From NCBI RefSeq assembly GCF_053574225.1, contig NC_135641.1:45410097-45474096 (forward strand): a stretch of 64,000 bases of DNA, in the 5' to 3' direction. Under the pieces are notes generated by a model, which saw only the letters and a program-made list of their open reading frames with translations, searched no databases and was not told the DNA's origin. Shown piece after piece: positions 10,156 through 21,509 of the stretch. Source of the DNA: Canis aureus (taxonomy: Eukaryota; Chordata; Mammalia; Carnivora; Canidae). How positions within the stretch are numbered: the first letter of the stretch is position 1; each line of letters starts with the position of its first letter. Made by a program: the position numbers and the translations under genes.

Positions 10156-11079
10156 AGGGGTTGTGCTTCCTAGGACATGTGGCTGTCAGTCACAACGTCT
10201 CCCTGAGCGAGCCTAGCTATACAATAAGGAAGTTCAGCCATAAGAAGAAGCGACTTCATGGGTTTTGTTGTCAGAGAGAGAGGTCACTGTCCCACTCGGC
10301 CCCAAACTATCAAACACAAAACAGTGTTCTCTCCTCACCTGGAGCCTGCACCGCAGCCCGCTAGAGCTGTTCTTAATTAACAAGGAGGCCTTGGTGTAGA
10401 GGTAGGGAGGTGGGGAGGCCAGGGTACTTACCAAACACTTTGTTTCTCACCTAGGAATTGAGTAGGAAGCCACAGTTTCCAGAGACTTACTACAACTTTC
10501 CGATGCAGGACATGAGAGGCCGTCGGGGAGACCACCTGCAGCGGCACTGACCTACCGCTCGAGCCAATAGCAACACGAAGTCGGGGAGCAAAAAAGGCGA
10601 GAGGCGGAACCGAAAGGAACGCCCGGTAGGTGAGTCTCCCGTGACCGTGGATCAGAGGCCTACCAGGGGCCCCGGCCCGGCAGGAGAGTCTCGGCCGCAG
10701 TTCCCCCTGTTCCACAAAGCCAAGCTCAGGGAGCTGCCTGAGCACCGGCTGAACTCGCTGCGCGTCCCCCGCCCGGGCGGCCCAGTGGGAGCCCCCGGAC
10801 GCGGCTTGTGTGTGCACCATGGCGTGCCACCACCTGGACGACAGATCAACCAGGAAACCGTATTGGGAGAACTGCCCACAATGAATTTTAGGGACTTGAT
10901 CCTTGGAGCTTTAAGCTGATAAACAGCGATCTACTTGGAGCAACCAGGTGAATTAACACTTGGAAGCTTTGGAACGAATCTCATCTTCGAGATCTCCTTA
11001 AATCCCATGCGCTGGTTAAATATACACAGAGACACCAAGAGCAGGATCTCTCCTCCACAATAAACTCCCTGCTTCCTCT
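10156..11079. other. Unassigned sequence, GC-rich in the middle
   Basis: A GC-richer patch at about 10,620-10,830 lies between AT-richer flanks. No repeat or coding domain was recognised. Confidence 0.35.
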
Positions 11080-11640
11080 CTGCTTCCCTCCGGTGTGTTT
11101 GCACAGGGCGGCTTGTGAACCTTGAACGCCCAAACCTCTGAAGCCCGCAGGCGTGCTTCCTCCTGGGCCTGGGCTCTGTGTTGCAGCCACGTGGAGCTTC
11201 CTCCGGTTCTCACCGGGGCTCTGCTCCTTCCCACCACAGATCTGGGGCGCCTGCCCCCTCCTCCCACGCCACGTCTCCGCTCCTTGGTGAGCCGGGTACT
11301 TTTACGTCTCCTCCAGGTCTCAGCACAAGCATTACTCTCCTGGAAAAATCTTCCCGACCCCCGGACAAGACCAAATCTCCTGATTACTCCAATGGTCTCT
11401 GTACAACAGGTTTCTGCTCCTTTCCAGTGCTTCTCATGGGGACCGCTTTGCACGCATCTGATTATTTGATTTACAGTCTGTCTCAGCCACCGGACCAGGA
11501 GTTTCTCGATGGTAGAGATTACGCTTGTTTTATGTATCAGTTTGTTTTATGTATTACATGCACAAGGCACAGAGTCAGCGTTCTAGGCGAGCACCGGTTA
11601 CCCACATCTGGAGCTGTAGGTTCGTGCCTCACTTGGAGGC
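11080..11640 (+). mobile_element. LINE-2 3' region, plus strand
   Basis: Follows the L2 3' consensus order: a GTGTTTGCACAGG segment, a CTGGGCCTGGGCTCTG segment, a decayed CACGTCTCCGCTCCTTGGTGA, AAAAATCTTCCCGACCCCC, GATTATTTGATTTACAGTC, GGAGTTTCTCGATGGTAGAG, then GCACAAGGCACAGAGTCAGC. It is ancient and non-coding. Confidence 0.72.
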
Positions 11641-11680
11641 TTTTGGAACGCTATCTGTAGGTTTACGGCCTACAGAATTG

Positions 11681-11708
<28 letters not shown>
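11681..11708. repeat. (CA)n microsatellite
   Basis: An uninterrupted run of 14 AC units. Confidence 0.97.
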
Positions 11709-11711
<3 letters not shown>

Positions 11712-13921
11712 GACTACTGCACAGGCATGAGGCCAAAGTACTCAATCAAAGTAATAGAAACACAAAAAGCAAAGCTGGTTAAATCTGGTATAGTATGCTG
11801 AATGGTCCAGTTATTTGTGGGGTATTGTGGGGGGGGCATTTTTATAGCATAGCAAACAGTATAGAATGGGACGATAAAGGAAAATGTAAAGACCTTTGAG
11901 CTGTGGGCAGAGCATTTAGGGCACGCTCTTCCAACTTACCCCATGTCTCACCCAACTGCCCGATAGGGGCACAAGTTCCCCTACTAGGTACAGCAGAGTG
12001 GGAACATGGACAAGTGCTTAAAAAAGATTATAAAACATATCCTAAGTATGGAAAAAGGATTCTTTTTTCTCTAATCTTATTAAAAGGTGAGGTTAGAATC
12101 TCTGTTAATAAGTAATACCCATGCTCACACCCTAGCAATTCCTTAGGCCTAAGTCAGAATGTGGGAAAACGTTGTTGTCTAAAGGGCATAGTCTCAGCTT
12201 TGAATACATACATCTGCCTGGTTTATAGAGGAAATATTTGAGCCAGTAGCCCATTATGGAAATGCCAGTATGATCACAGACGGATCAGCCTCGCATCTAG
12301 TAAACACCTTAAATGAGCCGCCCAGCTTGATTTGATATAAAACAGGTACCTAGTAACGTGTAAGCAGAAGTGAATAAAAGGCCCAACCATCACCCAAAAA
12401 TCTAACAAGTGGTATTTCATTATTTTTCATGGATGTGTGCCAGAGACCCTGGAAAATGCCAAGAAAAGCAGGCCTGGTATTTAGGGCTTTGGCCGGCTTT
12501 GGTTTTAACTCAAGTTTCTGACCTGAAAATGCCTCGAAACGTGTGCGTTGAGGATGATGCTGATATCTGGAACAGGCATCCCCGTCCACACATGCACACA
12601 GGCATGCAAAGGCGAGGGAAGAGAGAGGACTTTGGGGAATGGATTAGGGATCCTTTTCTTATATGTGGAGATTATTTTCTTTACCCACAGTCCTGTGATT
12701 TCGGCATTCGTCAAGTAAGTCATTTACGATCTGAAGACAATAACGTCAGGTTCCCACAGAGCTGTAGAAAGTGACTTGTGGGAGCTGGTAAGAAACAGGG
12801 GATGGAACAAGCATGTGCACCCTTTGTTCTATTCCAAGGGGTTGACGATCCTTGGAAGGCTCATAACCCACTGTTATGACTCATTCCCTCCTGCCCACAC
12901 TTCCTCCCTAGGCTCCCGATAGATACCTCATGGACTCCTTGTGTTATCTCAGGTTCTTAACTCCGCTGCTCTCCACTGTTCTCCAGTCAACTACCTTCTC
13001 TGTTTGCGGGGCCCCCAAGAAAGACTGGCTAAGGCCTGCGGGACCAGGACACGTGTCACCTGACCCGGGGTCTCCTGGGTGACTCGTTACCATCATCATC
13101 GACCAATTCCCCCACCACCACGACCTCGCATGCCCAAACCTGCCTGGTCTCAGCCACCTGGAAACAAGCTCTAGCCAGGTGCAGGCTCCTCTCTCCTCCA
13201 AATAATCGGGGTGCAGGAAATGTGTCTTGAACACTTTGTTGGATGTATCCAGTGGTACAAACATCATCTGAACATCATCCGGGGGCAGGTCACTCCAAGT
13301 CCCAGGAGGGAAGCCAGGCGCCACGCTCCATCCCCCGGCCTAGGTCCGTGCCTCCCAGCCCAGGACCCAGGCACGGGGTACATGTGGGCCCTGACACGTA
13401 CCCTCTCCATCAGCCCACTCCCTGGAGGCCCAACTCTATCTTATCCCTCCGGGGCAGGATCTCAGCAGACCTACTTTCTCTCACCTGCGCGGCCTCACTT
13501 TGTCCTCGCTCTCCCTCCAGCTCCACCCTCCTGCCTCCTCTCCCAGAGAGTCCCCGAGTTTGCGGTTCCCCTGTTGGGGGGATCAGTTTGGGTTTTCGGC
13601 CCAACGTGGGTCCCCTGGCTGAGCTCTTTGGGCCGAGAGGATGCTAGACGCCGACTAAGCTTCTCTCACCTCTAGCCCTTTGCTCCCGCGGGCCCCTCCT
13701 CTTATGTGCGGGTGTGCACTATCTCTCCCTCTGTCTCTGTGTCTCTGTCTTCCTCTGTCTCTCTGTCTCTCTCTGCAGAGGAAATATCCAGATCACTCAT
13801 AGAGTGGCTAGGGTATGAGGGTTTCCTCTCTTAACAGGAACTAACACTGATGTCCGTGGAATGGTCATGGCAATTTATGGTCTCGGACCACTCCGGGGAG
13901 GGGTGTACAGGGCTGGGCACA
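11709..13921. other. Unassigned intergenic sequence
   Basis: About 2.2 kb without a repeat that I can name. A G-run lies near 11,830-11,837. From 13,000 on it becomes GC-richer and pyrimidine-rich, with a CT-rich stretch at about 13,715-13,780. Open frames of 120-150 codons near 12.4 and 13.2 kb show no domain. Confidence 0.35.
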
Positions 13922-14092
13922 CTTGCCTTCCCCCGTCACCCCTAGAGCCCTCCCCACCTCCTCCCTCTCCCCCCTCCTCCTCCCTACCTCCTCACCTCCC
14001 CCCTCCCCTTCCCACCTCTCCACCTCCCTACCTCCTCACCTCCCCCCTCCGCCCTCCCCACCTTCCACCTCCCCACCTCCCCAATGCCTACC
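13922..14092 (+). repeat. Polypyrimidine (CCTCCC/ACCTCC)-rich tract
   Basis: About 170 bases almost entirely C and T with scattered A, built from imperfect CCTCC, CACCTC and CCCCTC units. The complementary strand is a long G-rich polypurine tract. It is a low-complexity repeat with potential to form triplex or quadruplex structures; no protein is implied. Confidence 0.85.
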
Positions 14093-14495
14093 CATCCCAC
14101 ACCCTTTTAACACCAGGCTATTCTCCTAACAAGTGTGAACAATGCCACTTTCTCTGAACAGGACAGAAACCTAAACTGTGCCCTTTTTCTTCCTCATGTG
14201 ACTGCCTTCCCCTCAGACACCTGCCCAGCTCCCTCACCCCATCCCTCGGGACAGAACCTTGTCATTCAAGTGACTGGCCCCAATGCCTCTGGGACTCCAG
14301 CATTTACTGCGCAGTGTTCCTAAATGCCGCCTTCTTAGGAAGAGACTTCCTGCCGACTCTAAGCCTTATCAGACACTCAAATGAGTTATGGAAGAAGGTT
14401 TAGATTCCCACTCCTGGGAGGGCTTTAGGAGCAGAATGGATTCTCACCTGTCTGGGGCGATGATGTAGGATGCCGCTTGGCAGCTGAGGGGATAG
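14093..14495. other. Unassigned sequence
   Basis: Nothing recognised apart from short pyrimidine-rich patches. Confidence 0.35.
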
Positions 14496-14840
14496 AACAG
14501 CTCATCATCAACAAATAATATTTACTAAACTCCTGGGCATTGGTAATACTGTGCTTGACTCTGTATATATTAAAACAAACTTTAAAAGACACAGCCCCTA
14601 CTCTCAAAGAAGGTTTCTTTACTTTTTTAAAAAGATTTTATTTAGTTATTTATGAGAGACAGAGAGCGCGGCAGAGACCCAGGCAGAGGGAGAAGCAGGC
14701 TCCCTGCAGGGAGCCCGATTCGGGACTTGATCCTGGGACCCTGGGGTCACGCCCTGAGCCCAAGGCAGACGCTCAACCACGGAGCCCCCCAGGTGTCCCT
14801 CAAAGAAGTTTTTAACTAATGAAATAAGAACTTTGTCTAG
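14496..14840 (-). mobile_element. LINE-2 3'-end fragment interrupted by a SINE, minus strand
   Basis: The plus strand shows ACAAATAATATTTACTAAAC, a decayed version of the L2 reverse complement ACAAATATTTACTGAGC, then a GACACAGCCCCTACTCTCAAA segment. It is cut at about 14,612 by a SINE. The sequence continuing after 14,808 may be its remainder. Confidence 0.6.
14613..14798 (-). mobile_element. SINEC_Cf-type SINE nested in L2, minus strand
   Basis: AAAAAGATTTTATTTAGTTA, GGCAGAGGGAGAAGCAGGCT, CCTGGGGTCACGCCCTGAGC and a head complement ending GAGCCCCCCAGGTGTCCC. The 10-bp duplication CTCAAAGAAG lies at 14603-14612 and 14799-14808. Confidence 0.94.
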
Positions 14841-16914
14841 GGTACAAATAACATAACGGAGATCATAATGGAGCTCTTTCGGTGTCAAAGCACGTGGGTG
14901 TCTAGCTGCCTTTCCGGTTCCTGTACTCCTTAGTTTGGGTTTGGGACTACGCAGAGCAAGATTGGCAGCGAGCAGATTTTTCTAGCTCATATTTTCCGGG
15001 AGCTTGTGAACGGTGCAGAATGTGAGCAGGTATCAGAAGAATTAAGTGGGGCAGAAAGCACAAAGTGGCCTCACTTCTATCATGCAGAAAGCAAGAGGCT
15101 GCTGCGTTTGATCTCAAAGGATTCCTCAGTTTCCAACACCCTGGGATTCTAGGTCAAGGAGTAATTAGGGTCAAGGGGAAAAATAAGAACTATAAGGCAG
15201 TAGGAAGAGAGCGAATTGTTGAATATTTTCCATCCGAGCCGTAAGATACTATGGCCAGCTGTGTGCTTGAAGCCAGGTTTTCAGCAGCCCAGTCAGCAGA
15301 GCCGCAGGATCATGTGAACACCGTCTGCCCAGAAGGGCACGTCCACGTGCAGCCCTATAGCGAGGTGCCAGGCGTGTGGCCTACCCTCTGCAGCCCAGGG
15401 TCTGTGCTGCCCGGGAACCCAGAGCCCAGCAGGGCCACTTCCGGGTCCCTTTATACCTTCGCCCCCAGGCCCCAGAAGAAGGTCTTTCTGGATTATGGCT
15501 TTGGTCCCCTCTCATTCATGGGAGCAGGGCCACTGAGGGACTTGGCTAGCCGCACAGGTCCTGGGTGCGCTCCCGGGGGGGACCGATCGCGACCAGCTAC
15601 ACCTTGGTCCACTGGGCCCAGCACGGTGTTGGGGGGGGCACGCGGCCAGGGGCACGGGCGGGCGTTGACCTCCCGTGCTCCTTGTGCGGGGCGCCACCCA
15701 TCCACACAGCGGCCCTGCAGGTGATGAGGACATTTTGGAATATTCTACAGACGTGTGTCTCTGCACAAAGCAAATAACTGATCCGATGTGCCTAGTGATT
15801 TTTGTTTGATTTCTCTGCATACGGAAAAATGCCAATGGGTCAGATTTTATCATTATTTCTGAACGTGATCCTCCTTTGCCACTGAAAGAACAGCATGGAC
15901 AAGCTTTCCCTTAATTCCCAGGAGAGCGGTTGTGGTATACTGTGGTCGTGGGCTCTTCACACTCAGTGTATTGGGTATTGTCCCCTCCCAGGGATAGACC
16001 GGATCTAAGGTGTCATTCGTTGTGTGGCTCTTTCAGTTCAGTGAAGACCTTGGCTGAGCCCACCTCTTGCTGTGGGTCTCTCACCCAAAGACATGGCTCC
16101 TCGGCCACTCACGTCTAGAGACTTCACTGGCTTCGTTATTTATAACTAAAACACGGAAGTTGAGTTTACAGAGGTAAATAAAGGTGGAGCGTAAGTTTAG
16201 TTTTCCAATAAGGACAAACTGTTATAGCGAAGAAAGTGAGTATTTAGCTTATTTCACTGAAACTAGATGAAAAAATGAAAGATGAAACTAGATGAAAACT
16301 GAAAAAAAAAAAAAGTGTCTGTATAGAACCACATATGCCCGAACTGATCAGCATATAATCGGCCAAGTCTTCAGTATTATTTAGTCAGCCGTTTAATCTA
16401 GTATATAATTTATTAAAAGTTTAAAGTAAAATTTTTATGTCATAGTTTTCTCTGTTTACCATTTCAGGCTTCAAATGCACGGCACGACTAAGTTACTTTC
16501 CACATTAGAGAGTCGATCTATTTTCCTTAACGTCCAATGACTGCTGCGCTGGGGCTGCTCTGCTGTCGGGTCATGGAGGCGCCGCTGCCGGCTGAGGAGA
16601 AAGCCTTTCCACATCCAGAAGGGCTGACGAGGGGCGTTGTTTCAAGGCTGAGTGCTCCTACCAGAAGCTTAGCAGGTTCTCCAGTCTCCAAGCGCGGAGT
16701 CATCCTATTCCTCTGTGGTCAGTTGTTAAAAGTCACAGTTTTGGGGGCCATGCGGCCACAGGGAACCCCTCGGGCCCTGGATACACGGGAGAACGCGGAG
16801 GGGAGCAAAGTGTCTCTTGGCCGGAGCAGGCCCGGGTCGAGCTGCCCGAGTGAGCGCAGGAGGAGCGGCGGGAGCGCGGCTTCGCACGGTTTACTTAACC
16901 AGTATAAACATTTA
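14841..16914. other. Unassigned sequence with two small GC-rich patches
   Basis: GC/CpG-rich patches lie at about 15,300-15,720 and 16,530-16,890; both carry open frames of 140-160 codons without recognisable domains. An imperfect short tandem of the GATGAAACTAGATGAAAA type lies near 16,255-16,300. Nothing else was recognised. Confidence 0.35.
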
Positions 16915-17035
16915 GTCTATTTGTTAACCGAGGATAATATCCACCTTGCAGAGCATTTGTAAATATTTTAAATATTATGTGTGAATTATTAATCATATTG
17001 TTTTCACAGTAGATGTTCAATAAACGGCAGCTGTG
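16915..17035 (+). mobile_element. MIR 3'-end fragment, plus strand
   Basis: GGATAATATCCACCTTGCAG then CACAGTAGATGTTCAATAAA match the last third of MIR, with the usual AT-rich middle. Confidence 0.6.
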
Positions 17036-17089
17036 CGCGTGAGGCCTTGTTTTCCTGGACCCACAGACTCTCCACGCCCATTTCACGCA

Positions 17090-17091
<2 letters not shown>

Positions 17092-17146
<55 letters not shown>
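17092..17146. repeat. (TC)n microsatellite
   Basis: An uninterrupted CT run of about 27 units. Such runs often mark the CT domain of a SINE, but no SINE head or tail flanks this one. Confidence 0.97.
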
Positions 17147-17149
<3 letters not shown>

Positions 17150-17299
17150 TAGAGTTAGATGCGGAGCAGCAGCTCCTCTGGCTGCTTCCTTTTCCCCATC
17201 GGAGGCGACGTTCTCGGAAAAGCCAGTTGCCCACCTATCAGATGCCGCTCTTCACAGCGAGGCGTCCAGAGAACGCCCAGAAGTGCCCCCCCCCGAAGT

Positions 17300-17390
17300 G
17301 CCCCCTCGGTGCCTTGACGGGGGAGCCCAGGGGGGTCATACTGTACGTTGGCAAATCGAACTCCAATAAAATAAAACACACACATGCACA
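17300..17390 (+). mobile_element. 5'-truncated canine L1 3' end, plus strand
   Basis: The order CCTTGACGGGGGAGC, GTCATACTGTACGTTGGCAA and CGAACTCCAATAAAATAAAA resembles the end of canid L1 3' UTRs and includes the AATAAA signal. Only about 90 bases are present. No target duplication was identified with confidence. Confidence 0.55.
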
Positions 17391-19435
17391 AAATTAAAAA
17401 AAGTTTTTTTTTAAAGATAAACCAAAAGACCCCCGAGAGCCGAAGGCCGCGGCCACCCCACCTAGGCTGTGCGGCCTTACTCGCTGAGGGAAGGGCAGCT
17501 GCGCCGCGGATCCTGTGGGGCAGCTCCTGAGGCCCTGGGCCAGCAGGGCGCCTGCTCTCCGGGGAGCGCGGGCTCTCGGCTTGCTCTGACCTAGCCCGTC
17601 TCTGGAACTCTCCCCCAGACCCGGTGGGCTCAGGCGGCTTGCACCCTCGCCCCAGCCGGCCCTAGCGGATCGCCAGCCTTTCACTCAGGCCTGTTCCTCG
17701 GGATGAGGCGTCTTTTCTTGCCTCAGGCCTGAGCTTACCCCACTTTCCCTTTGATCCACTTGGGAATGGTTTCAGTTGCACGTGAACAGAAACCAACATT
17801 TAAAATGGCTTTTAAGACTAGAAGCCTTCTTTCCCGCTCCTTCCCCTTCTCTTTTCTCCTCAGCTCATGAGAAGATGAGCTCCAGCTGCCCCTCCTCCTC
17901 CTCCCCTTCCTCCATCTTCTTCACAACCAGAAATCCAGACCCACAATATTAAGCCCATTGTCCGTTGTCCTGGTTCCCTTCAATCCCACAATGTCTGCTG
18001 CGGTGAGAGACGCGTCATACGTGACTTCAGGCTGGGAAGAAAGCATGCAGTGGCACCAGTCGTGTCTGCCTTGCAGACCAAGGAAATAAAAGCATTTCTA
18101 GAACACCCAGGAAACCTCAACTTTGATCTCATTGACCCATATGTGTCATGTAGATGTATCCCAAGAGTGCTCGGGAAGCTGGGTGTTTAGCTTTTCCAGA
18201 CTCTGGTGAACGTGGCAAGGGAGCTTAGAGTGACGCTTGGTCAGCTGACCGACCGCATCTCCTGTAGCTTTCCAGGGGGGAGCGGGGCAGATGTGCCCTA
18301 CCGGCGTGGCCAGCATTCTCCTAGACCCAGACCCAAACCATTGTTATTTGTGGTTCTTCTGGCTAATGACGACCAGAAAGCGCCGTGGATAGCAAAATCT
18401 CACACCCGCTGTCACGGTCTTGGTCAACCTGCGTTTTCTCAACTTACCGAATAAAAGAATCATGTAGAACACATACTAAACAGAAGTACCCACACCTTGG
18501 CCTTTCCCCAGAAGACTCTAGTTTAAATGATCTAGAGAGTCAGGAATTTATATTAAGCACATGCACCTATCAAATTTTTTTTATTATTAAACAAATTTGA
18601 GGACTGTTATTGGTTCAAAAGATAGCTCTGATTATTCTTGCTCTGCTTATAAATGATCAGAATCCTAGGACCTTGTCATGAACGGAGTTACAGTAATCAT
18701 ATGTCCTCATACCCTTTCTTTTAAATATTCCTCTCATGCATTCTACTCTAGATAAGTCCCTTCTACCCTGTCTCCTGTCTCCATGGCTTCGTTGCAAAGA
18801 CCCTTCCATCTCTTTTCGATCTACCCCGATCAAACCTTGGCCCTACCCCTCTCTTTAACTGCCGAACCCCCAACCTCCAATACGGGTCATTGTGTTTTTT
18901 TCTTTCAAGTTTTACTCGGTTACTTCAGACGCATCAAACTCTTATGTTACCATCTTACTACAAAAGTCATGTGATTTCACCGAACGTTTAAAAGGAAAAT
19001 TCTCAGGCTCTTGTGTTTACCTGTAACCACATCTATTCTACAGAATGTCTCCTAGCAGAGGGGGTGTCCTACGCGTGAACGGCACACGAAGGTAAGACGC
19101 AGACAATCCGAGACATTGAACGAGATGAGATCGCTGGGTGCTGAAGGGGTTATGGGAGGCCTAGAACAGGGAGAAAGTTTGCTCGGAATCTTAAACAATA
19201 GGCTGGGTTTGGAAAGGCAGAAAAAAAAAAAAAAAAAGCACCGCAGAGAGAGAGAATTCTCTGCAGGTGGGCAGGGCCCTCTTGTTCTCCCCGCACTCAC
19301 CTCCTAACGCCCGCTCCACTCTGCGGGTTGGCCTCTCCTGCGGAACGTCTGATCCGTGATGGGGGACTGCAGTGCTGCTCTTGTTTTGACTCCTGAATCT
19401 TCAGTGGGGTCGTCCATAGAGAGCCTGTGAGTGAG
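17391..19435. other. Unassigned sequence
   Basis: A GC-rich patch lies at about 17,430-17,690. The rest is mixed-composition sequence. The stretch 19,340-19,435 ends like an L2 3' end (a GTGAGTGAGTGAATG tail), but the body is too decayed to assign firmly. An A17 run lies near 19,221-19,237. Confidence 0.35.
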
Positions 19436-19465
19436 TGAATGAATGAATGAATGAATGAATGAATG
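19436..19465. repeat. (GAAT)n microsatellite
   Basis: Seven tandem GAAT units following GTGAGTGA, the common ending of an L2 3' terminus. Confidence 0.95.
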
Positions 19466-19689
19466 GTAAGATCAGCCTGCCAGAAGCCGAGCTCCGCAGG
19501 GATGAGAATAGAAAATGCAGTTGGTCGTAAAAACGTTGGCTTTGAGACGCGAGGGTTTGGAGACTCCTGTAGGTGGGGAAGGGGGAACGTCGCGGAATTC
19601 CTCAGCTCGCCTCATTTCATTTCCATATCGTGTGAGGTTAGAGAAGGAGCTAGAATTGCGGAAGCCGACCTGGGCGCTGGGCTGACCTG

Positions 19690-20750
19690 AGCCGTCGGGG
19701 CCGGGAGCGTCGGGGGCGCCGCTGCTGCGGACGCGGCGGTGTTCCTGGGGCCAAGCTCTGCTTCTGGACCCGGGGCCGTGTCCCTCACGTGTGCCCTCTG
19801 GCTTCCATTGCTGCCACCTTGATCCTCCTCCAGGCCTCTCGGACCGTGATTGTGGTTTCCCAAACCGTCTCGTGAAAGGCTTCCCGGCTGGCAGCGTCTG
19901 CCTTCCCCGCTCCTTCCCGCTCCATGACTCACTAACACCGGTGTCTGGGTCACGGCGGTGCCATCGCTGACCTAACGGACGCCCCGACTGACGTGACCCA
20001 CCGGGCTGAGGTGACCCACCGGGCTGAGGCCCGGCTCGGCTCACGTGACCCAGCGGGCTGAGGCCCGGCTGCGGTGTCCCACCGGGCTGAGGCCTGGCTC
20101 ACGTGACTCACCGGGCTGAGGCCCGACTGACGTGACCTACTAGGCTGAAGCCCGGCTTGGCTCACGTGACCCACCGCGTGACCTACCGGGCTGAGGCCCG
20201 TCTGAGGTGCCCCACCGGGCTGAGGCCCGGCCCAGCTCCAGGGAAGCGCGGTGCCCGCCGCGTGCTCAGGTGAGCCCCACTGCGCCCCCACCTCTCTCCA
20301 GCAGGCTCCGTCTTCCCTGCACACTCCGCGCTCCTGGTCCCACGGGCCCTTCAGGCCGCCTTGGGAGGCCGCGGCCGGGCTGCGTTCGCCTCCGTCCCGG
20401 CCCCCGCGTTCGCCTGCGTTTCCTCCGGACACCTGGGCCCGACGTTCCTGGTTCCGTGCGCGTCAGACCCCTTTGGGCTCCGCCAAACGAACGCGTCGGC
20501 GAGGGACTCGGAAGGCAGCGGCCTCGGCTCTCGGTGCGCGGCGGGCGACGGGCGGCCTTTGTCCCTCCCTCAGCCTCCGGCCGGGAGCGCGGAGTCGGGG
20601 CCTCCGGGCGTTCAGAGGCAGAAGCTGCTCGATGCGCTGCCAGGGAGCGCGGGCCCCGCCTTGTCCGCCCGGAGACCCCGGGAGCGAGTAGAGGTAAACG
20701 CGCGCCCTTGGTTCGGGCCTCCCTTGCCGCCACGCCCCGCTTCACTTTAA
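19690..20750. promoter_or_regulatory. CpG island
   Basis: About 1 kb of very GC-rich DNA with frequent CG dinucleotides. The left part is a 29-bp minisatellite rich in CACGTG; the right part (20,240-20,750) is non-repetitive. A good splice-donor-like sequence, GAG followed by GTAAAC, lies at about 20,691-20,698 on the plus strand, so the right part could be a first exon. Open frames of 130-190 codons exist on both strands but are R/P/A/G-rich and mutually overlapping, so no protein is called. Confidence 0.55.
19985..20235 (+). repeat. 29-bp minisatellite with CACGTGAC and TGACGTGA elements
   Basis: The core CCACCGGGCTGAGGCCCGGC recurs with GGGCTGAG (or a near match) at 20003, 20021, 20055, 20084, 20113, 20142, 20188 and 20217. 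Intervals are 18, 34, 29, 29, 29, 46 and 29, giving a 29-bp unit with length variants. CTCACGTGAC-type E-boxes (bHLH-ZIP CACGTG) lie near 20040, 20100 and 20161, and TGACGTGAC CRE-like half sites near 19989 and 20128. The array is tandem, not an interspersed element. Confidence 0.88.
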
Positions 20751-20811
20751 TGTGAGACTTGGAGAGCGGCCCCCAGGGTGGCGTTACCTGGCGACAGGTG
20801 CTGACCAGCGG

Positions 20812-20876
20812 AGGGGGGGGGGGGGTTAGTTTTTTTTGTTTTTTTTTTGTTTTTTTTGGGGGGGGGTTAGTTTTTT
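20812..20876. repeat. Poly-G / poly-T compound repeat
   Basis: G13-TTAG-T8-G-T10-G-T8 is followed by G9-TTAG-T6. The G(n)TTAGT(n) motif is thus directly repeated, with second-copy start at 20858. It may be a tandem slippage product or a minus-strand poly-A tail insertion with its target duplication. Such runs also make the assembly uncertain. Confidence 0.8.
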
Positions 20877-20930
20877 ATGCCGTTACTTTTACCTATGAAC
20901 CAGGACAGTTGGCATTTCAGTAAGGATGTT

Positions 20931-21053
20931 TATAATAAATATAATATAATATAATATAATATAATATAATATAATATAATATAATATGTATAATATAATA
21001 TAATATGTATAATTAATAAATATAATTAATATAATTAATATAACATAATAAAT
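20931..21053. repeat. (TATAA)n-type AT microsatellite
   Basis: A pure ATAAT/TATAA run from about 20,940 to 20,986 degrades rightward into ATGTATAATATAATA and AATTAATATAATTAAT variants. Confidence 0.95.
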
Positions 21054-21304
21054 TGGGGCTTAAGAGGTGATTATATTGGATAATCAAACACCTTTAAAGT
21101 CATCCTAGGGTGACGTTTCTGTTCTGTTTCTCTCACGTGGTGTCATATCAATACAGGAATTTCGAATGTGTTACTTAATACGCGTTGGTCTAAATGGGAA
21201 AATCAAAGATGGGTACTCTGGATGCTTTACATGTCGATAGTAGGAAACCTCTTAAGAGTGTATTGGGTTTCAACCGTGATTCTATTTTAAAAATGGAAAA
21301 TAGA

Positions 21305-21494
21305 TGGGCAGCCCCGGGGGGCTCAGCGGTTTAGCGCCGCCTTCAGCCCAGGGTGTGACCCTGGAGACCCAGGATCGAGTCCCACATGGGGCTCCCTGCA
21401 TGGAGCCTGCTTCTCCCTCTGCCTAGGTCTCTGCCCCTCTCTCTCTCTCTCTCTGTGTGTCTCATAAATAAATAAAATCTTTTAAAAAATAAAT
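21305..21494 (+). mobile_element. SINEC_Cf-type SINE, plus strand
   Basis: Head GGCAGCCCCGGGGGGCTCAG, GCGGTTTAGCGCCGCCTTCA, CCTGGAGACCCAGGATCGAG, CATGGAGCCTGCTTCTCCCT, a CT run and an A-rich tail TAAATAAATAAAATC. An exact 15-bp target duplication AAAATGGAAAATAGA lies at 21290-21304 and 21495-21509. Confidence 0.95.
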
Positions 21495-21509
21495 AAAATG
21501 GAAAATAGA

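Noticed and set aside
12409..12774. 121-codon plus-strand open frame
   Set aside because: No domain, no conserved-looking start context and average composition; treated as chance.
20266..20745. 160-codon minus-strand frame inside the CpG island
   Set aside because: Arg/Pro/Gly-rich with a competing open frame on the plus strand; no recognisable protein.
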